From: Marivirga arenosa
Lineage (GTDB): Bacteria > Bacteroidota > Bacteroidia > Cytophagales > Cyclobacteriaceae
NCBI RefSeq assembly: GCF_030503875.2
Contig: NZ_CP129968.2
Coordinates: forward strand, 310,001 to 374,000
Length of the DNA: 64,000 nucleotides
Direction of reading: 5' to 3'
The notes under the pieces: model-generated
What the model was told of the DNA's origin: nothing
The model's database searches: none
What the model saw: only the letters and a program-made list of their open reading frames with translations
Shown here: one piece after another, positions 35,901 through 44,403 of the stretch
How the letters are laid out: each line of letters starts with the position of its first letter
How positions within the stretch are numbered: the first letter of the stretch is position 1
Translations under genes and position numbers: made by a program

Positions 35901-36979
35901 TCGTAGTTTTGATTGTCGTTTTCGGACAAATAAATTAGAAACCCATCCTCATTATTTGAATTATCGAACCAGCCAATATCGGAGGAGTATGAAGATAAAT
36001 ATTGGTGTAAATAAGTAGGTGCCTCAGGCGGGTAAATAGTCACCAATTTTTGAAAACTATTCTTTTCAATTGCATCTCCAAACTCATCGTATAGTAACCC
36101 TATTCCTGCATAAGCTTCTCCGTTAAGGAAAAATGCAACTCCAGCATTTCTTTCATCTGTGAAATAAGCATCTTCTGTGGTTAAAGTATTATCGGTTGGG
36201 TCTATAACTACTTGCTCTTTGGTAGAGCCAGAATTAAGAATATGGACTAATCCATCAGCATCTGTATAAGCTGTGTTTTGCTGCAAACTGCTTAATTTAC
36301 TATCCGCAAAAATTTCTTCTGACCAGCTATCACTTACAGGGTCATAAGAATACATGCCTGAAAACTGAATACTTCCAACACCCGAAGCAATGTATCCTTT
36401 TCCATTTGCTGAAAAGCCAACGGCTCTACTTCTTGCTTCACTTTCTGGTAAAGAAGCAATAGCTTCCCAAGCCCCAGTTACAGGATCATATTCATAAAAA
36501 TCATTCAATGAACCTGTATCGTTTCCTCCTAAGCCTACATAGCCTTTATTGTTAATACTAAAACTTGAAGCTTGGTTTCTTATTTCACCAGGTAAGTCTG
36601 AAATTGGGCTCCAGTTTCCGGTAGAAGGATCATATTCATAGAAATCCTTTAATTGAGTGGTGCCGTCTGTACCCGTTCCAACATAGGCTTTTGCATCGGC
36701 CACAAAAGCAACAGCATTTTTACGAGCAGCACCCGGAAAGTTATTAATCGATCGCCAGTTGGCATCATCAGCATTATATTTATAAAATGAATTTAAATGG
36801 CTTGTTCCATTATAGCCCGTTCCAACATAAGCAGTATCTCCTATCACAAAACTTACGGCTCCTGAACGTGAATCAGGAAAACTTTGGATACTTTGCCATT
36901 CTTGAACTTGAGCTTTTACGGTAAAACAAAACGAAAGAATTAATAGAAAAGCGGGGAATAATAGTAAAGGTTTCTTCAT
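32909..36979 (-). CDS. T9SS-exported kelch / fibronectin-III protein
   Basis: A 1356-aa secreted protein. A signal peptide (about 1-23) is followed by at least five kelch-type repeats (about 28-290), each with the pattern Gly-Tyr-Val-Gly and a phrase such as DFYEYDPSTGNWSPI. Several fibronectin type III-like domains follow (for example 318-410, 610-700 and 990-1080), with a second propeller-like stretch at about 730-960. The last 75 residues (LNIFPNPVTDYISI ... ELEKGIYLLKIKAKSGEVIKRFIKE) form a classic type A T9SS C-terminal sorting domain, so it should cross the outer membrane by type IX secretion and be attached or released. A -7-like TACATTTG lies at 37007-37000. Ligand unknown. Confidence 0.92.
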   Translation of the reverse strand: MKKPLLLFPAFLLILSFCFTVKAQVQEWQSIQSFPDSRSGAVSFVIGDTAYVGTGYNGTSHLNSFYKYNADDANWRSINNFPGAARKNAVAFVADAKAYVGTGTDGTTQLKDFYEYDPSTGNWSPISDLPGEIRNQASSFSINNKGYVGLGGNDTGSLNDFYEYDPVTGAWEAIASLPESEARSRAVGFSANGKGYIASGVGSIQFSGMYSYDPVSDSWSEEIFADSKLSSLQQNTAYTDADGLVHILNSGSTKEQVVIDPTDNTLTTEDAYFTDERNAGVAFFLNGEAYAGIGLLYDEFGDAIEKNSFQKLVTIYPPEAPTYLHQYLSSYSSDIGWFDNSNNEDGFLIYLSENDNQNYEIVDTVTSANYKSRAYKFDNLKRNVNYYVKVAAYNKGGVIESDEISFIPLFETGKLNTPELLEVSENKIDSGSIKMQFNVLNNDIKARVIIEISYDDGSTFEEFLIGGTVSLLDTRWDSYLDSKFKQDADLLKFRVKVTTEGREDSDYSNIISFDTEELKPEAPQILTTFINSEYPKVDLEFVSFNNLDSLRFVIMVSDTIYEEYYGFSNRPKSLSIYDKDSINIFAINQNVFGIDTSNIVRINKHLLTPTFTNHRLTSNSAVEFGYSSNIDTLTNTVIERSIDGEKYEIIDTVRTSSKYEREYVDPTVEPNTRYYYRLRSINEKYTSLYSKPITANSQKTASWDSYRENSLSAITDSLEYYKISNIDHYDDKLFFVSTYTKKAFYFDLNLDKLISLPDIPLDSEMKAFSEVAFANYKAYFFTPEKIDGSTLKTIFVYDLEKYEWTKVNSNISAVKYASQFDENKIVLSIEEGSYSYEELIILDTKTNKIEFVNLSLDRLRYIGKIKDSLIAIDADKQAYMVDKSFSFKRTVKNNIEQVPYKNSITELNGQETQIYNGRIYNIDFTKQPFFEEKEVARVTDEYEPTSLVFSYQDTLVYMQQYDQGGSWINNFYYKNDDVLNPLVGFNVDSVGYETFDISWADSPDEEAYIVECYKISFFDNSRTDISLDTLEENTTSFRFTGLAPSNRYVFRVFPIKGELEGDAGGIYTRTLEVVINPPKNIQIEQNVVDSLKVSWELSEPTNMVDSIYIMDYIEHSTQDWYPYRNILEIKSNGKNQSLNLSVHKENSPQFVKIRAFNKWKSSDFVFSDTILTHLNSPQITEVAYFEKEGKYQLVINDKSDFESKFHIYKRSAEGEQFELLETIEGNQPNEFTFDDFIDDPSITYEYYVQSYLVEDDSVINSSFPSNIASTGNAVLSNTPLKSDELNIFPNPVTDYISITSNLNIQLKEIEVLSLEGRLIKIFKGSESIDVSELEKGIYLLKIKAKSGEVIKRFIKE

Positions 36980-37047
36980 ATATATAGTTATTCAAACTAC
37001 AAATGTATGTGATTGGCTGTCAATATTAAAACTTTATGGTAAAAGTT

Positions 37048-37950
37048 CTATTTCTCTGCCAATTTAAACCCAAACCTCTCATTAAAGCCTTTAATTCCCT
37101 GAAGGCCTCCTGAATGAATCACTAATATTTTTTGGTCTGAATTGATTTTATCTTTCTTCCATTCCATCATAAGGCCATACATTAATTTTCCTGTATAAAT
37201 GGGGTCGAGAGGTATAGTCGTTTTGTCATAAAACTCTTCAATGAAATCAATTAACTCAGGCTTCCATTTGGCATAACCACCAAAATGATATTCAGTATTG
37301 ATTTCCCAGTCCTGAAATTGTTGTTGACCTAAAAGATTCTGGATTTCTTTTTTTGGCCAATCTCCTTTTAAAACAGAAAAGCCCAATATATTTTGATGTT
37401 CCGATTTTCCCTTAATTAATCCTCCTAAAGTTCCTCCTGTACCAAAACAGCTCGCTATCAAATTGTATTCTTTAGGAATGAAATTATGGATTTCTGCAGT
37501 TCCAGCTATAGCCATATCATTAGTGCCGCCTTCTGGAATAATATAGGGATAATCAAATTGAGTTTTTAGTTTGTCTATAAATTCTGGATCATCCTTTTCT
37601 TTATATTTTTCCCTACTTATAAAATGAAGTTTCATACCATATCTTTTGGCTAAGTTGAGTGTTGGGTTTTCCACCTCCTCACCCCTTATTACTCCCACGG
37701 AATTAAAGCCGCAAGCAGCAGATGAAATGGCAGTAGCCGCTATATGATTTGAAAAGGCTCCTCCAAAAGTTAGAATATTCTTATAGCCCTTTTTCTCAGC
37801 TTCCAGGAAATTATATTTCAGTTTAAAGAACTTATTCCCTGAGGCACCGGCATGAATTTTGTCTAATCTTAAAACATCAAAGATCAGTCCTGCAAACTGA
37901 ACTCTTTGAATAGGAACATCTTTTGGCGAAAAGAATTTTTCTACTGACAT
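37048..37950 (-). CDS. PLP-dependent ACC deaminase / D-cysteine desulfhydrase family enzyme
   Basis: A 300-aa fold-type II PLP enzyme. The Schiff-base lysine is K40 in GASGNKFFKLKYN, followed by the substrate-binding block TFGGAFSNHIAATA (about 61-74). The phosphate loop CFGTGGTLGGL is at about 169-179 and the C-terminal HSGGLQGIKGF completes the family pattern. Members include ACC deaminase and D-cysteine desulfhydrase; most bacterial homologues are thought to act on D-cysteine or related D-amino acids. The enzyme is somewhat short (usual length 300-340), but no motif is missing. Single gene, 71 bases from the divergent DUF6340 gene. Confidence 0.88.
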   Translation of the reverse strand: MSVEKFFSPKDVPIQRVQFAGLIFDVLRLDKIHAGASGNKFFKLKYNFLEAEKKGYKNILTFGGAFSNHIAATAISSAACGFNSVGVIRGEEVENPTLNLAKRYGMKLHFISREKYKEKDDPEFIDKLKTQFDYPYIIPEGGTNDMAIAGTAEIHNFIPKEYNLIASCFGTGGTLGGLIKGKSEHQNILGFSVLKGDWPKKEIQNLLGQQQFQDWEINTEYHFGGYAKWKPELIDFIEEFYDKTTIPLDPIYTGKLMYGLMMEWKKDKINSDQKILVIHSGGLQGIKGFNERFGFKLAEK

Positions 37951-38021
37951 GAAGCTAAATTATAGCTAAATGGCTAACTTTATTATATAAATACTATTTT
38001 TATTGAATTAATATTCATGAT

Positions 38022-39155
38022 ATGAAAAGGCTTTTCCTATTTTATTTCCTTCTCGCTCTAGTACTGTCTTCTTGTATGAAATCCGTTTCGATCAATACTT
38101 TAAGACCTGCGGATATCAACATTCCAAATGATATTCAGTCCATTGCCTTAATTGATAGAACAGCCTATAAAAAAGATGCTATTGGTATAATTGAAGGAGT
38201 ATTAACCGGAGAAGGGATTAATGAAGATCGTGATGGCGTAATGACCATGTTTAATAGTCTTCAAAATAGTTTAAGAGCTTCTCCTCGATTCGATGTTGTG
38301 CTAGCATCTGAAAGATTGAAGGGACAAAATATACTAGGCTCATTTCCCGAACCATTAGATTGGAGACAAGTAGATCAGCTTACCAGAAAATATAATACAG
38401 ATGCCTTATTAGTAGTAGAAATATTCGATAGCAATTTCATTGTAACCAATGGCAAAAGAAAAAATACCAGAAAAGTAAAAGACAAAGATGGAAATGAGGT
38501 GGAAGAAGAATATACTGAGTTTTTTGCTGAAGGAGTAGGAAATAATAGAATTGGTATCCGTTTGTACGATGCCAAAAACAGGACCATTATTGATCAAGAC
38601 ATTTACACTTCGAATAAAACCTGGGAATCATCCGCTACTTCCTTGAAAGAAGCTTTAGCTCAATTAGTCAATAAATCTCAGGCCACTAAATATTTAGCGC
38701 GTTCTGTTGGAAATACATATGCAAGTAAAATTGCTCCAATGCCGGTTAGAGTTTCTAGGTCTTATTATGCAAAACCAAAGAAAAATAGTTATTTAAGAAA
38801 AGGGGCTAGGCAAGCTAGCGTTAACCAGTGGGAAGATGCCATTTCAAGCTGGAAAATGGGTCTGAGAAAAACTAGCGATAGTAAAACTGCGGGAAGATTA
38901 GCATACAACATTGCTTTGGGATACGAAATAATGGGCGATTTATTTAAAGCGCATGAATGGGCAGGAAAATCATTTGTTGATTATGGTAACAAAAAAGGTA
39001 GAAGTTATGCCAGCCTCTTAAATAATAGAATGATCACTGAAGAAATTTTAGATGAACAATTACGTTTACCTGAAAAAGATTCTGATCAAAAACCAGAAAC
39101 CGGAGGTGAAAAGCAGGATAAGCCTACCATTAAAATAAAGATGAAGGAAAATTGA
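38022..39155 (+). CDS. DUF6340-family lipoprotein
   Basis: A 377-aa lipoprotein; the lipobox ends at C18 (LVLSSC). After a short extended region the protein shows an alpha/beta part (IQSIALIDRTAY ... RFDVVLASERL ... NTDALLVVEIFDSN), then a TPR-like helical end (about 255-345: RKGARQASVNQWEDAISSWKMGLRK). This order is that of DUF6340 proteins, which recall the LpoA/PelC style of outer-membrane lipoproteins. The tail is Lys/Glu-rich and probably disordered. Function unknown. It converges on rlmB with seven bases between the stop codons. Confidence 0.8.
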   Translation: MKRLFLFYFLLALVLSSCMKSVSINTLRPADINIPNDIQSIALIDRTAYKKDAIGIIEGVLTGEGINEDRDGVMTMFNSLQNSLRASPRFDVVLASERLKGQNILGSFPEPLDWRQVDQLTRKYNTDALLVVEIFDSNFIVTNGKRKNTRKVKDKDGNEVEEEYTEFFAEGVGNNRIGIRLYDAKNRTIIDQDIYTSNKTWESSATSLKEALAQLVNKSQATKYLARSVGNTYASKIAPMPVRVSRSYYAKPKKNSYLRKGARQASVNQWEDAISSWKMGLRKTSDSKTAGRLAYNIALGYEIMGDLFKAHEWAGKSFVDYGNKKGRSYASLLNNRMITEEILDEQLRLPEKDSDQKPETGGEKQDKPTIKIKMKEN

Positions 39156-39162
39156 GTATTAA

Positions 39163-39939
39163 TTAAGAATTAGTATTTATACTCCTTTGCCTTACCGCCT
39201 CAAAAACTGCTATCGCTGCGGAAACAGATACATTAAGTGATGCTATTTTTCCGGTCATAGGAATTTTAGCTAAATGATCTGCTATTCTGATCAAATCATT
39301 ACTAATCCCATCTTCTTCTGAGCCCATGATGATGGCAAGAGGTTGAGCCATTGGCATGTCATAAATTAACTCCGTTCCCTTCTCAGTACAGGCTACAACT
39401 TGCAAACCATTTTGCTGAAGATATTCTACCGTTCCTTTCAAATTATTTTCTCTACAAACAGGAATATAATGTAACGCGCCCGCTGAAGTTTTTACTGCAT
39501 CAGAGTTTATTTGAGCACTCCCTTTAAAAGGAATTACAATGGCATCCACTCCCGCACATTCCGCTGATCTGGCAATAGCACCAAAATTTCTAACATCTGT
39601 AATTCTATCTAAAATTAGAATTAATGGATCTTTTCCTTTGGCATAAGCATCATTGATCACATTATCCAATGAGGCATAGCTTACTGCAGAAACCATGGCG
39701 ATTACACCTTGATGATTTTTTCTGGTTATTCGATTAAGTTTTTCAATCGGAACTTTGGTGAAAGGCACTTTTTGCTCTTTGCATAAATCCATCAGCTCAC
39801 TAACCAATTCATTTCGGACATCTTTTTGGATATAGATATTATCCATCTCCTTGCCAGAATGAATGGCTTCAATGACAGCACGAGTGCCAAAAATATAATC
39901 TTTTTCGTTGAGTTTGGGTTTTTTATGAAATGCTGCCAT
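39163..39939 (-). CDS. rlmB: 23S rRNA (guanosine-2251-2'-O)-methyltransferase RlmB
   Basis: A SpoU/TrmH-family 2'-O-methyltransferase of 258 aa, from the ATG at 39939; a TTG eight codons upstream is less likely since the family starts near KDYIFGTRAVIEAI. It has the N-terminal L30e-like RNA-binding domain (about 10-95) and the SPOUT knot with motif 1 LILDRITDVRNFGAIARSAE (about 115-133), motif 2 IIMGSEEDGIS (about 203-213) and motif 3 IPMTGKIASLNVSVSAAIAVFE (about 226-247). It modifies G2251 in the P-loop of 23S rRNA. Confidence 0.93.
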   Translation of the reverse strand: MAAFHKKPKLNEKDYIFGTRAVIEAIHSGKEMDNIYIQKDVRNELVSELMDLCKEQKVPFTKVPIEKLNRITRKNHQGVIAMVSAVSYASLDNVINDAYAKGKDPLILILDRITDVRNFGAIARSAECAGVDAIVIPFKGSAQINSDAVKTSAGALHYIPVCRENNLKGTVEYLQQNGLQVVACTEKGTELIYDMPMAQPLAIIMGSEEDGISNDLIRIADHLAKIPMTGKIASLNVSVSAAIAVFEAVRQRSINTNS

Positions 39940-40015
39940 ATCTGATTTTATATTCAAACACAAAATTCAGAATCTAATAGGTGAAAAGCTAATTTTAATC
40001 TTTTTTAATTGAACT

Positions 40016-40182
40016 AAACCTGACGAGTCTCAGATATGCAGCTAAATTAGTAAGCTCAAATGAAAGTTTTACATCCCCCTAACCCCCTTCAAAGGGGGAA
40101 CTATTCCCTTGGGGAATTATAGGGGTGTAAATATTATAAATATTAGAATCTGATAAAACCAAACTTGAAAGTTGTCAGGTTT
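40016..40182. repeat. Nested palindromic intergenic element
   Basis: An outer inverted pair AAACCTGAC (40016-40024) and GTCAGGTTT (40174-40182) encloses an inner palindrome (40068-40133) with CCCCCTAACCCCC, AAAGGGGGAA and the return arm AGGGGTGTAAA. The inner part belongs to the same family as 17431-17585. It fills the gap between rlmB and the DUF2723 gene. The nesting looks like one repeat inserted in, or fused with, another. Confidence 0.8.
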
Positions 40183-40190
40183 GAGTTGTA

Positions 40191-40221
40191 AAAAAATAGC
40201 CCACATTTCTGTGAGCTATTT
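40191..40221 (-). terminator. Intrinsic terminator of the DUF2723 gene
   Basis: A 12-bp stem with one mismatch (40210-40221 with 40194-40205) and a four-base loop, followed on the minus strand by six to seven T residues. It lies 22 bases below the stop codon at 40243. Confidence 0.8.
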
Positions 40222-40242
40222 ATTAATCGATAGTTTTTTAAT

Positions 40243-43197
40243 TTACATTCTTTCGTATAAAACTCTTAATTGATCTTGATATTCTACCGCTTTTTGATTC
40301 ATACCATATTGTCTCATGATTTGAACTAATTGACTTAAAATGGCGAAGCTAATTTGTCTTTCTCTTCCCATATAAATCAATTCATGATTTACCAAGTATG
40401 TAAACTGATTAAAGTTTTGCTCCCATAGAATATCAATAATTTCATTAGCTTTTTCTTCATTCCCTGTTGCCAGGTAAATCTGAACATAATCTAATGCAGT
40501 CATATCATAAGGAACTACTTCATTTGGTACTTTTTCAATTATATAATTAAGAACCTCTAAAGCTCTTTCATTATCGCCTTCGTTTACCATTGATTTTGCT
40601 AAAGCAGTATAAACTGATCTATTATTTAGAAAGAAGTTTCTATAGTTTTCATTATAATAAACATCCGGATCAGTAGTATTGGTGAAATGGAAATCATTCA
40701 TTAAGTTATTATACATAACCTCTGTGTTGACAAATTCTTCCTGCACATTATCTCTTTCAAGTGGTAATAATCTATACGTTAAGCCTTCTTGAATTACATA
40801 TTTTCTTAAGTCCATTTTAATACCATTCAATGAAGTAGTGTTGAAGTAAATTGGTCTTTCCCAATTATTTTCATTCATGATATCTAGAATCATTAAGTCT
40901 TTTTTCTCAAGACCATTTCCTTTTACATTCCATACCATTCTATCCACCATCATATCGGCTTTGTCTTCAGGAATAATTCCTAAACTTCTCACGTGTGCAG
41001 AATCTACCTTTAAACTTAATTGCTTAGAAGGCAACATATTATAACTTCCAACTGAAGTTGGCACCTCTAAACTTTTATTGTCACTTCTGATTAAGCTTAA
41101 ATAACGATCAATTGGAATGGCACCGGAAATTCCTGTATTCGCCATATAAGGCAGATAATCATTCTTTCCGCCTTGCGCCACTTGTTTTCTGCTTAAGCTC
41201 AATGGAAGCGGTTCTGAATCATAAGAATTTTGACGCATTTGATTGATATACCAATCTGTATTAAAATAGCTTAATACAATTACACGAACATCAGTTCTGA
41301 AACCTTCCACTTCCTGAACAAACCAAAGTGGGAAAGTATCATTATCACCTCCAGTAAATAAAATGGCATTCGGTTCGCATGATGCTAAGTAATTTCTAGC
41401 TGCATCAACAGAAAAATATCTTTCTGATCTGTCGTGGTCATCCCAACCTTCTGATGCCATTATTCCTGGAACCAATAAACAAATTACTCCAGCTACTGCT
41501 CCAGCAAGTTTTGGGTTTTTAATTGCCCTTTCTAATAAGTTCGCAATAGCGATAACTCCAAAGCCAATCCAAAACGCAAAAGCATAATAAGATCCGGCAT
41601 ATATATAATCTCTTTCTCTAGGTTCAGTAGCTGGTGAGTTCAGATAAAGTATTAAGGCTATACCCGTTAAGAAAAAGAATAAGCCCACTACACTAAAACC
41701 TTTAACATCTTTTCTGTACTGGAAGAATAATCCAATCAATCCTAGAATGAAAGGCAACATATAGAAATTATTTCTGGCCTTGTTATCTTTCATAATTTCA
41801 GGCATTTCACTATCATCCTGGAACATCGTTTTCCATCCTGCTCCTTCAATATCACTTTCACGACCAGCAAAATTCCACATCAGATAACGGAAATACATAT
41901 GGCCTAATTGATAGCGGAAAAGGAACTTAATGTTATCCGCAAAATTTGGCTTTTCATTTGGTCTTAATCCTGTCCATCTTCTGTATTCTTCAGGATGACC
42001 CGGTGCTCCACTATACATTCTTGGGAAGATAGTGGTTCTTTTCGGATCATATTGAGTAGTGATTTTATAATCTGTTATTTCATATTCCTCTTCTCCCTTA
42101 CTGTAAACCGCATCTCCTCTATCTTGAGAAATAACCTCCGCATCAAAATATTGACCGTGAACCAAAGGTCTTGATCCGTATTGATCTCTATTTAAATAGG
42201 ATAATAAGGTCATCACATTTTCAGGATTATTCTGATCAATCGGTGGGTTATAATTCGATCTGATCATTACAATGAAGTACGATGAATACCCTATCAAAAT
42301 AAAGGAGAAGGCTAGTAAGAAAGTATGAAGTGTTACTTTTTCATTTTTGATGGCATAGAAGATTCCGTATGAAATAGCTCCCACTAATATTATTCCAAAT
42401 ATTAAGGCTCCAAAACCAAAAGGTAGACCAACAGTATTGATGAAGAAAATTTCAAACTTACCGATTAAGTTAGGAACTCCTAAAATGATAAACTGCCAGA
42501 TAACAATCAGAATTGCACTACTGATTAATAAGGCAAAGAAGATCCCTTTAAAAGTAACCGTTTTATATTTTTTGAAATAATAGATTAATCCTAATGCAGG
42601 AAGTGCTACTATATTTAATAAGTGAACTCCAATTGATAAACCTATGATGTAAGCAATTAAAATCAACCAACGATTTTCTGTAGATTCATCTTCTATTATA
42701 TCCCATTTCAACATGGCCCAGAATACTAAGGCAATTAGGAAAGATGACATGGCATAAACTTCTGCTTCAACAGCTGACCACCAGAAGGAGTCTGAAAAGG
42801 TGAAGGCTAAACTACCAATTGCACCCGCAGCAAAAATTTTGATCATCTGGCCAGTGTTGGCTTCACCCACCTTTATCTTCATAATTTTATGAGAAAGTAG
42901 ATTGATAGACCAATACATAAACAATATGGTAAACCCACTACTTAGGGCAGAAACCAAGTTTACTGCAAAGCCAACCGCTTCTACATCACTGCTCACAAAC
43001 ATTGAAAACATTCTACCGATAAGTAGAAATAAGGGTGCCCCTGCAGGGTGAGGAACTTGCAGTTTGTAAGCACTAGCAATAAATTCTGCGCAGTCCCAAA
43101 AACTAGCTACAGGTTCTAAAGTGAAGATATAAACAGCGGAAGCAATTAAAAATATAATCCAGCCACTTAGGTTGTTAATCTTTTGATATGACATCAT
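40243..43197 (-). CDS. DUF2723 / TMEM260-like membrane glycosyltransferase candidate
   Basis: A 984-aa polytopic membrane protein. The first 560 residues hold a dozen or so transmembrane helices; the first loop, LEPVASFWDCAEFIASAYKLQVPHPAGAPLF (about 27-57), carries the acidic and His-Pro residues conserved in DUF2723 and resembles the catalytic loop of GT-C mannosyltransferases. The soluble C-terminal part (about 600-984) has a globular region and a TPR-like end (ALEVLNYIIEKVPNE). The human relative TMEM260 is a protein O-mannosyltransferase, so a role in Bacteroidota protein O-glycosylation in the envelope is plausible but unproven. It has its own terminator and a divergent upstream region. 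Confidence 0.85.
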   Translation of the reverse strand: MMSYQKINNLSGWIIFLIASAVYIFTLEPVASFWDCAEFIASAYKLQVPHPAGAPLFLLIGRMFSMFVSSDVEAVGFAVNLVSALSSGFTILFMYWSINLLSHKIMKIKVGEANTGQMIKIFAAGAIGSLAFTFSDSFWWSAVEAEVYAMSSFLIALVFWAMLKWDIIEDESTENRWLILIAYIIGLSIGVHLLNIVALPALGLIYYFKKYKTVTFKGIFFALLISSAILIVIWQFIILGVPNLIGKFEIFFINTVGLPFGFGALIFGIILVGAISYGIFYAIKNEKVTLHTFLLAFSFILIGYSSYFIVMIRSNYNPPIDQNNPENVMTLLSYLNRDQYGSRPLVHGQYFDAEVISQDRGDAVYSKGEEEYEITDYKITTQYDPKRTTIFPRMYSGAPGHPEEYRRWTGLRPNEKPNFADNIKFLFRYQLGHMYFRYLMWNFAGRESDIEGAGWKTMFQDDSEMPEIMKDNKARNNFYMLPFILGLIGLFFQYRKDVKGFSVVGLFFFLTGIALILYLNSPATEPRERDYIYAGSYYAFAFWIGFGVIAIANLLERAIKNPKLAGAVAGVICLLVPGIMASEGWDDHDRSERYFSVDAARNYLASCEPNAILFTGGDNDTFPLWFVQEVEGFRTDVRVIVLSYFNTDWYINQMRQNSYDSEPLPLSLSRKQVAQGGKNDYLPYMANTGISGAIPIDRYLSLIRSDNKSLEVPTSVGSYNMLPSKQLSLKVDSAHVRSLGIIPEDKADMMVDRMVWNVKGNGLEKKDLMILDIMNENNWERPIYFNTTSLNGIKMDLRKYVIQEGLTYRLLPLERDNVQEEFVNTEVMYNNLMNDFHFTNTTDPDVYYNENYRNFFLNNRSVYTALAKSMVNEGDNERALEVLNYIIEKVPNEVVPYDMTALDYVQIYLATGNEEKANEIIDILWEQNFNQFTYLVNHELIYMGRERQISFAILSQLVQIMRQYGMNQKAVEYQDQLRVLYERM

Positions 43198-43392
43198 AGA
43201 TAGTTGTATTTTTTATAATAGAGGCGAAAATAAGAAATTTCATCCTTAACGGCATTAGAACGAAGAGATTAATTCAGGATTGCGAACGATAGAAGTTTTT
43301 AATTCTTAGTTAAAGTACCAAAAATTTACTTTTGTAGATTAAAATATATTTAAAAAGTTATGCTATATTAAAAGCAACAAAATTAAAATTAT

Positions 43393-43650
43393 ATGACAGG
43401 TGGTGCTGGCTTTGCTAGACAAGGAAGTGATTCATTCAAACAAAATAGAGCTTTACGAAATAAAAGAAAGCGGATGAGTGATAGCCCATACATAAACGTA
43501 AGGGGTGTTAAAGGCAAAAGGAACGCAGATTTTGATTTCAAAGCGATTCAAAAATTTAGAGAAGATCGAAGGCGAAAATCCAGAATTATCACTATAGTAA
43601 TTTCAACTACACTTATTGTGCTTGCAATTCTATTGCTCGCTATCACTTAA
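43393..43650 (+). CDS. Small tail-anchored membrane protein
   Basis: An 85-aa protein. The N-terminal 60 residues are strongly basic (NRALRNKRKRM, KFREDRRRKSR) and a single hydrophobic helix fills residues 64-84 (IITIVISTTLIVLAILLL). It starts MTGGAGFARQG, a Gly-rich opening. The pattern suggests a cytoplasm-facing basic segment anchored by its C-terminus. I recognise no named family. A -7-like TACTTTTG lies at 43327-43334, about 60 bases above the start. It diverges from the DUF2723 gene and converges on the esterase gene, with four bases between stop codons. Confidence 0.7.
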   Translation: MTGGAGFARQGSDSFKQNRALRNKRKRMSDSPYINVRGVKGKRNADFDFKAIQKFREDRRRKSRIITIVISTTLIVLAILLLAIT

Positions 43651-43654
43651 TAAA

Positions 43655-44338
43655 TTATAATAAAGGCTTTAGATTTTCCCACACTGTTTCAGCCACAATT
43701 TTATGACCCTCTGGCGTTGGGTGAATTCCATCTGGTAGATTTAGTTCTGCCTCTCCTCCCACATCTTTTAACAAAAATGGAATGAGATTAACATTTTTAT
43801 CTTCAGCAATTTGTGGAAATATCTTTTGAAATTCTTCCGCATAGGCTTGTCCCATGTTAGGAGGTACCATCATTCCTGCCAATAGAATTTTTACTTCTGG
43901 ATGTATTGATCTTACTTTATCAATAATAGCTCTTAAGTTTTTGTCGGTTTCTTCAGGTTTAATTCCTCTTAATCCATCATTGCCTCCTAATTCTAAAACA
44001 AAAATATCAACTGGCTGTCTTTTTACTACCCACTCCACTCTTGATAAACCACTTGCTGTAGTTTCACCACTTACTCCAGCATTAATCACATTATACTCAA
44101 AGCCCAGAGAATCCAATCTTTTTTGCGTTAATCCAGCAAATGCTTCTTCTGACTCTACACCATAACCAGCTGTTAAACTATTTCCAAAAAATATAATGTT
44201 GTTTTGCTTTTCTACCTTTTCAGGCTCTTTCTGACTTACTTCATTTTCAACTTTTTCTTTCTTTTTTTCATTATTTGAAGCACAAGAGGCTACAGCCAAA
44301 AGGAATGAGAACAATAATACATTAATATAAAACCTCAT
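43655..44338 (-). CDS. SGNH-hydrolase arylesterase (TesA-like) lipoprotein
   Basis: A 227-aa GDSL/SGNH esterase or lysophospholipase. The ATG at 44338 is preferred over one 11 codons upstream, since it yields MRFYINVLLFSFLLAVASC, a lipoprotein signal with Cys at residue 19. After a Lys/Glu-rich linker, block I is FFGNSLTAGYG with the catalytic Ser, block II has the oxyanion Gly in NAGVSGETT, block III is ELGGNDGLRG and block V is LPDGIHPTPEGH with the Asp-His pair. It is probably attached to the periplasmic face of a membrane and hydrolyses short-chain esters or lysolipids. Confidence 0.9.
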   Translation of the reverse strand: MRFYINVLLFSFLLAVASCASNNEKKKEKVENEVSQKEPEKVEKQNNIIFFGNSLTAGYGVESEEAFAGLTQKRLDSLGFEYNVINAGVSGETTASGLSRVEWVVKRQPVDIFVLELGGNDGLRGIKPEETDKNLRAIIDKVRSIHPEVKILLAGMMVPPNMGQAYAEEFQKIFPQIAEDKNVNLIPFLLKDVGGEAELNLPDGIHPTPEGHKIVAETVWENLKPLL

Positions 44339-44403
44339 ATTTATCATTGAATTAGAGATAAGCATTTTCATTAAAAAGCTTAAATTACGGAAAATGTTAC
44401 AAA

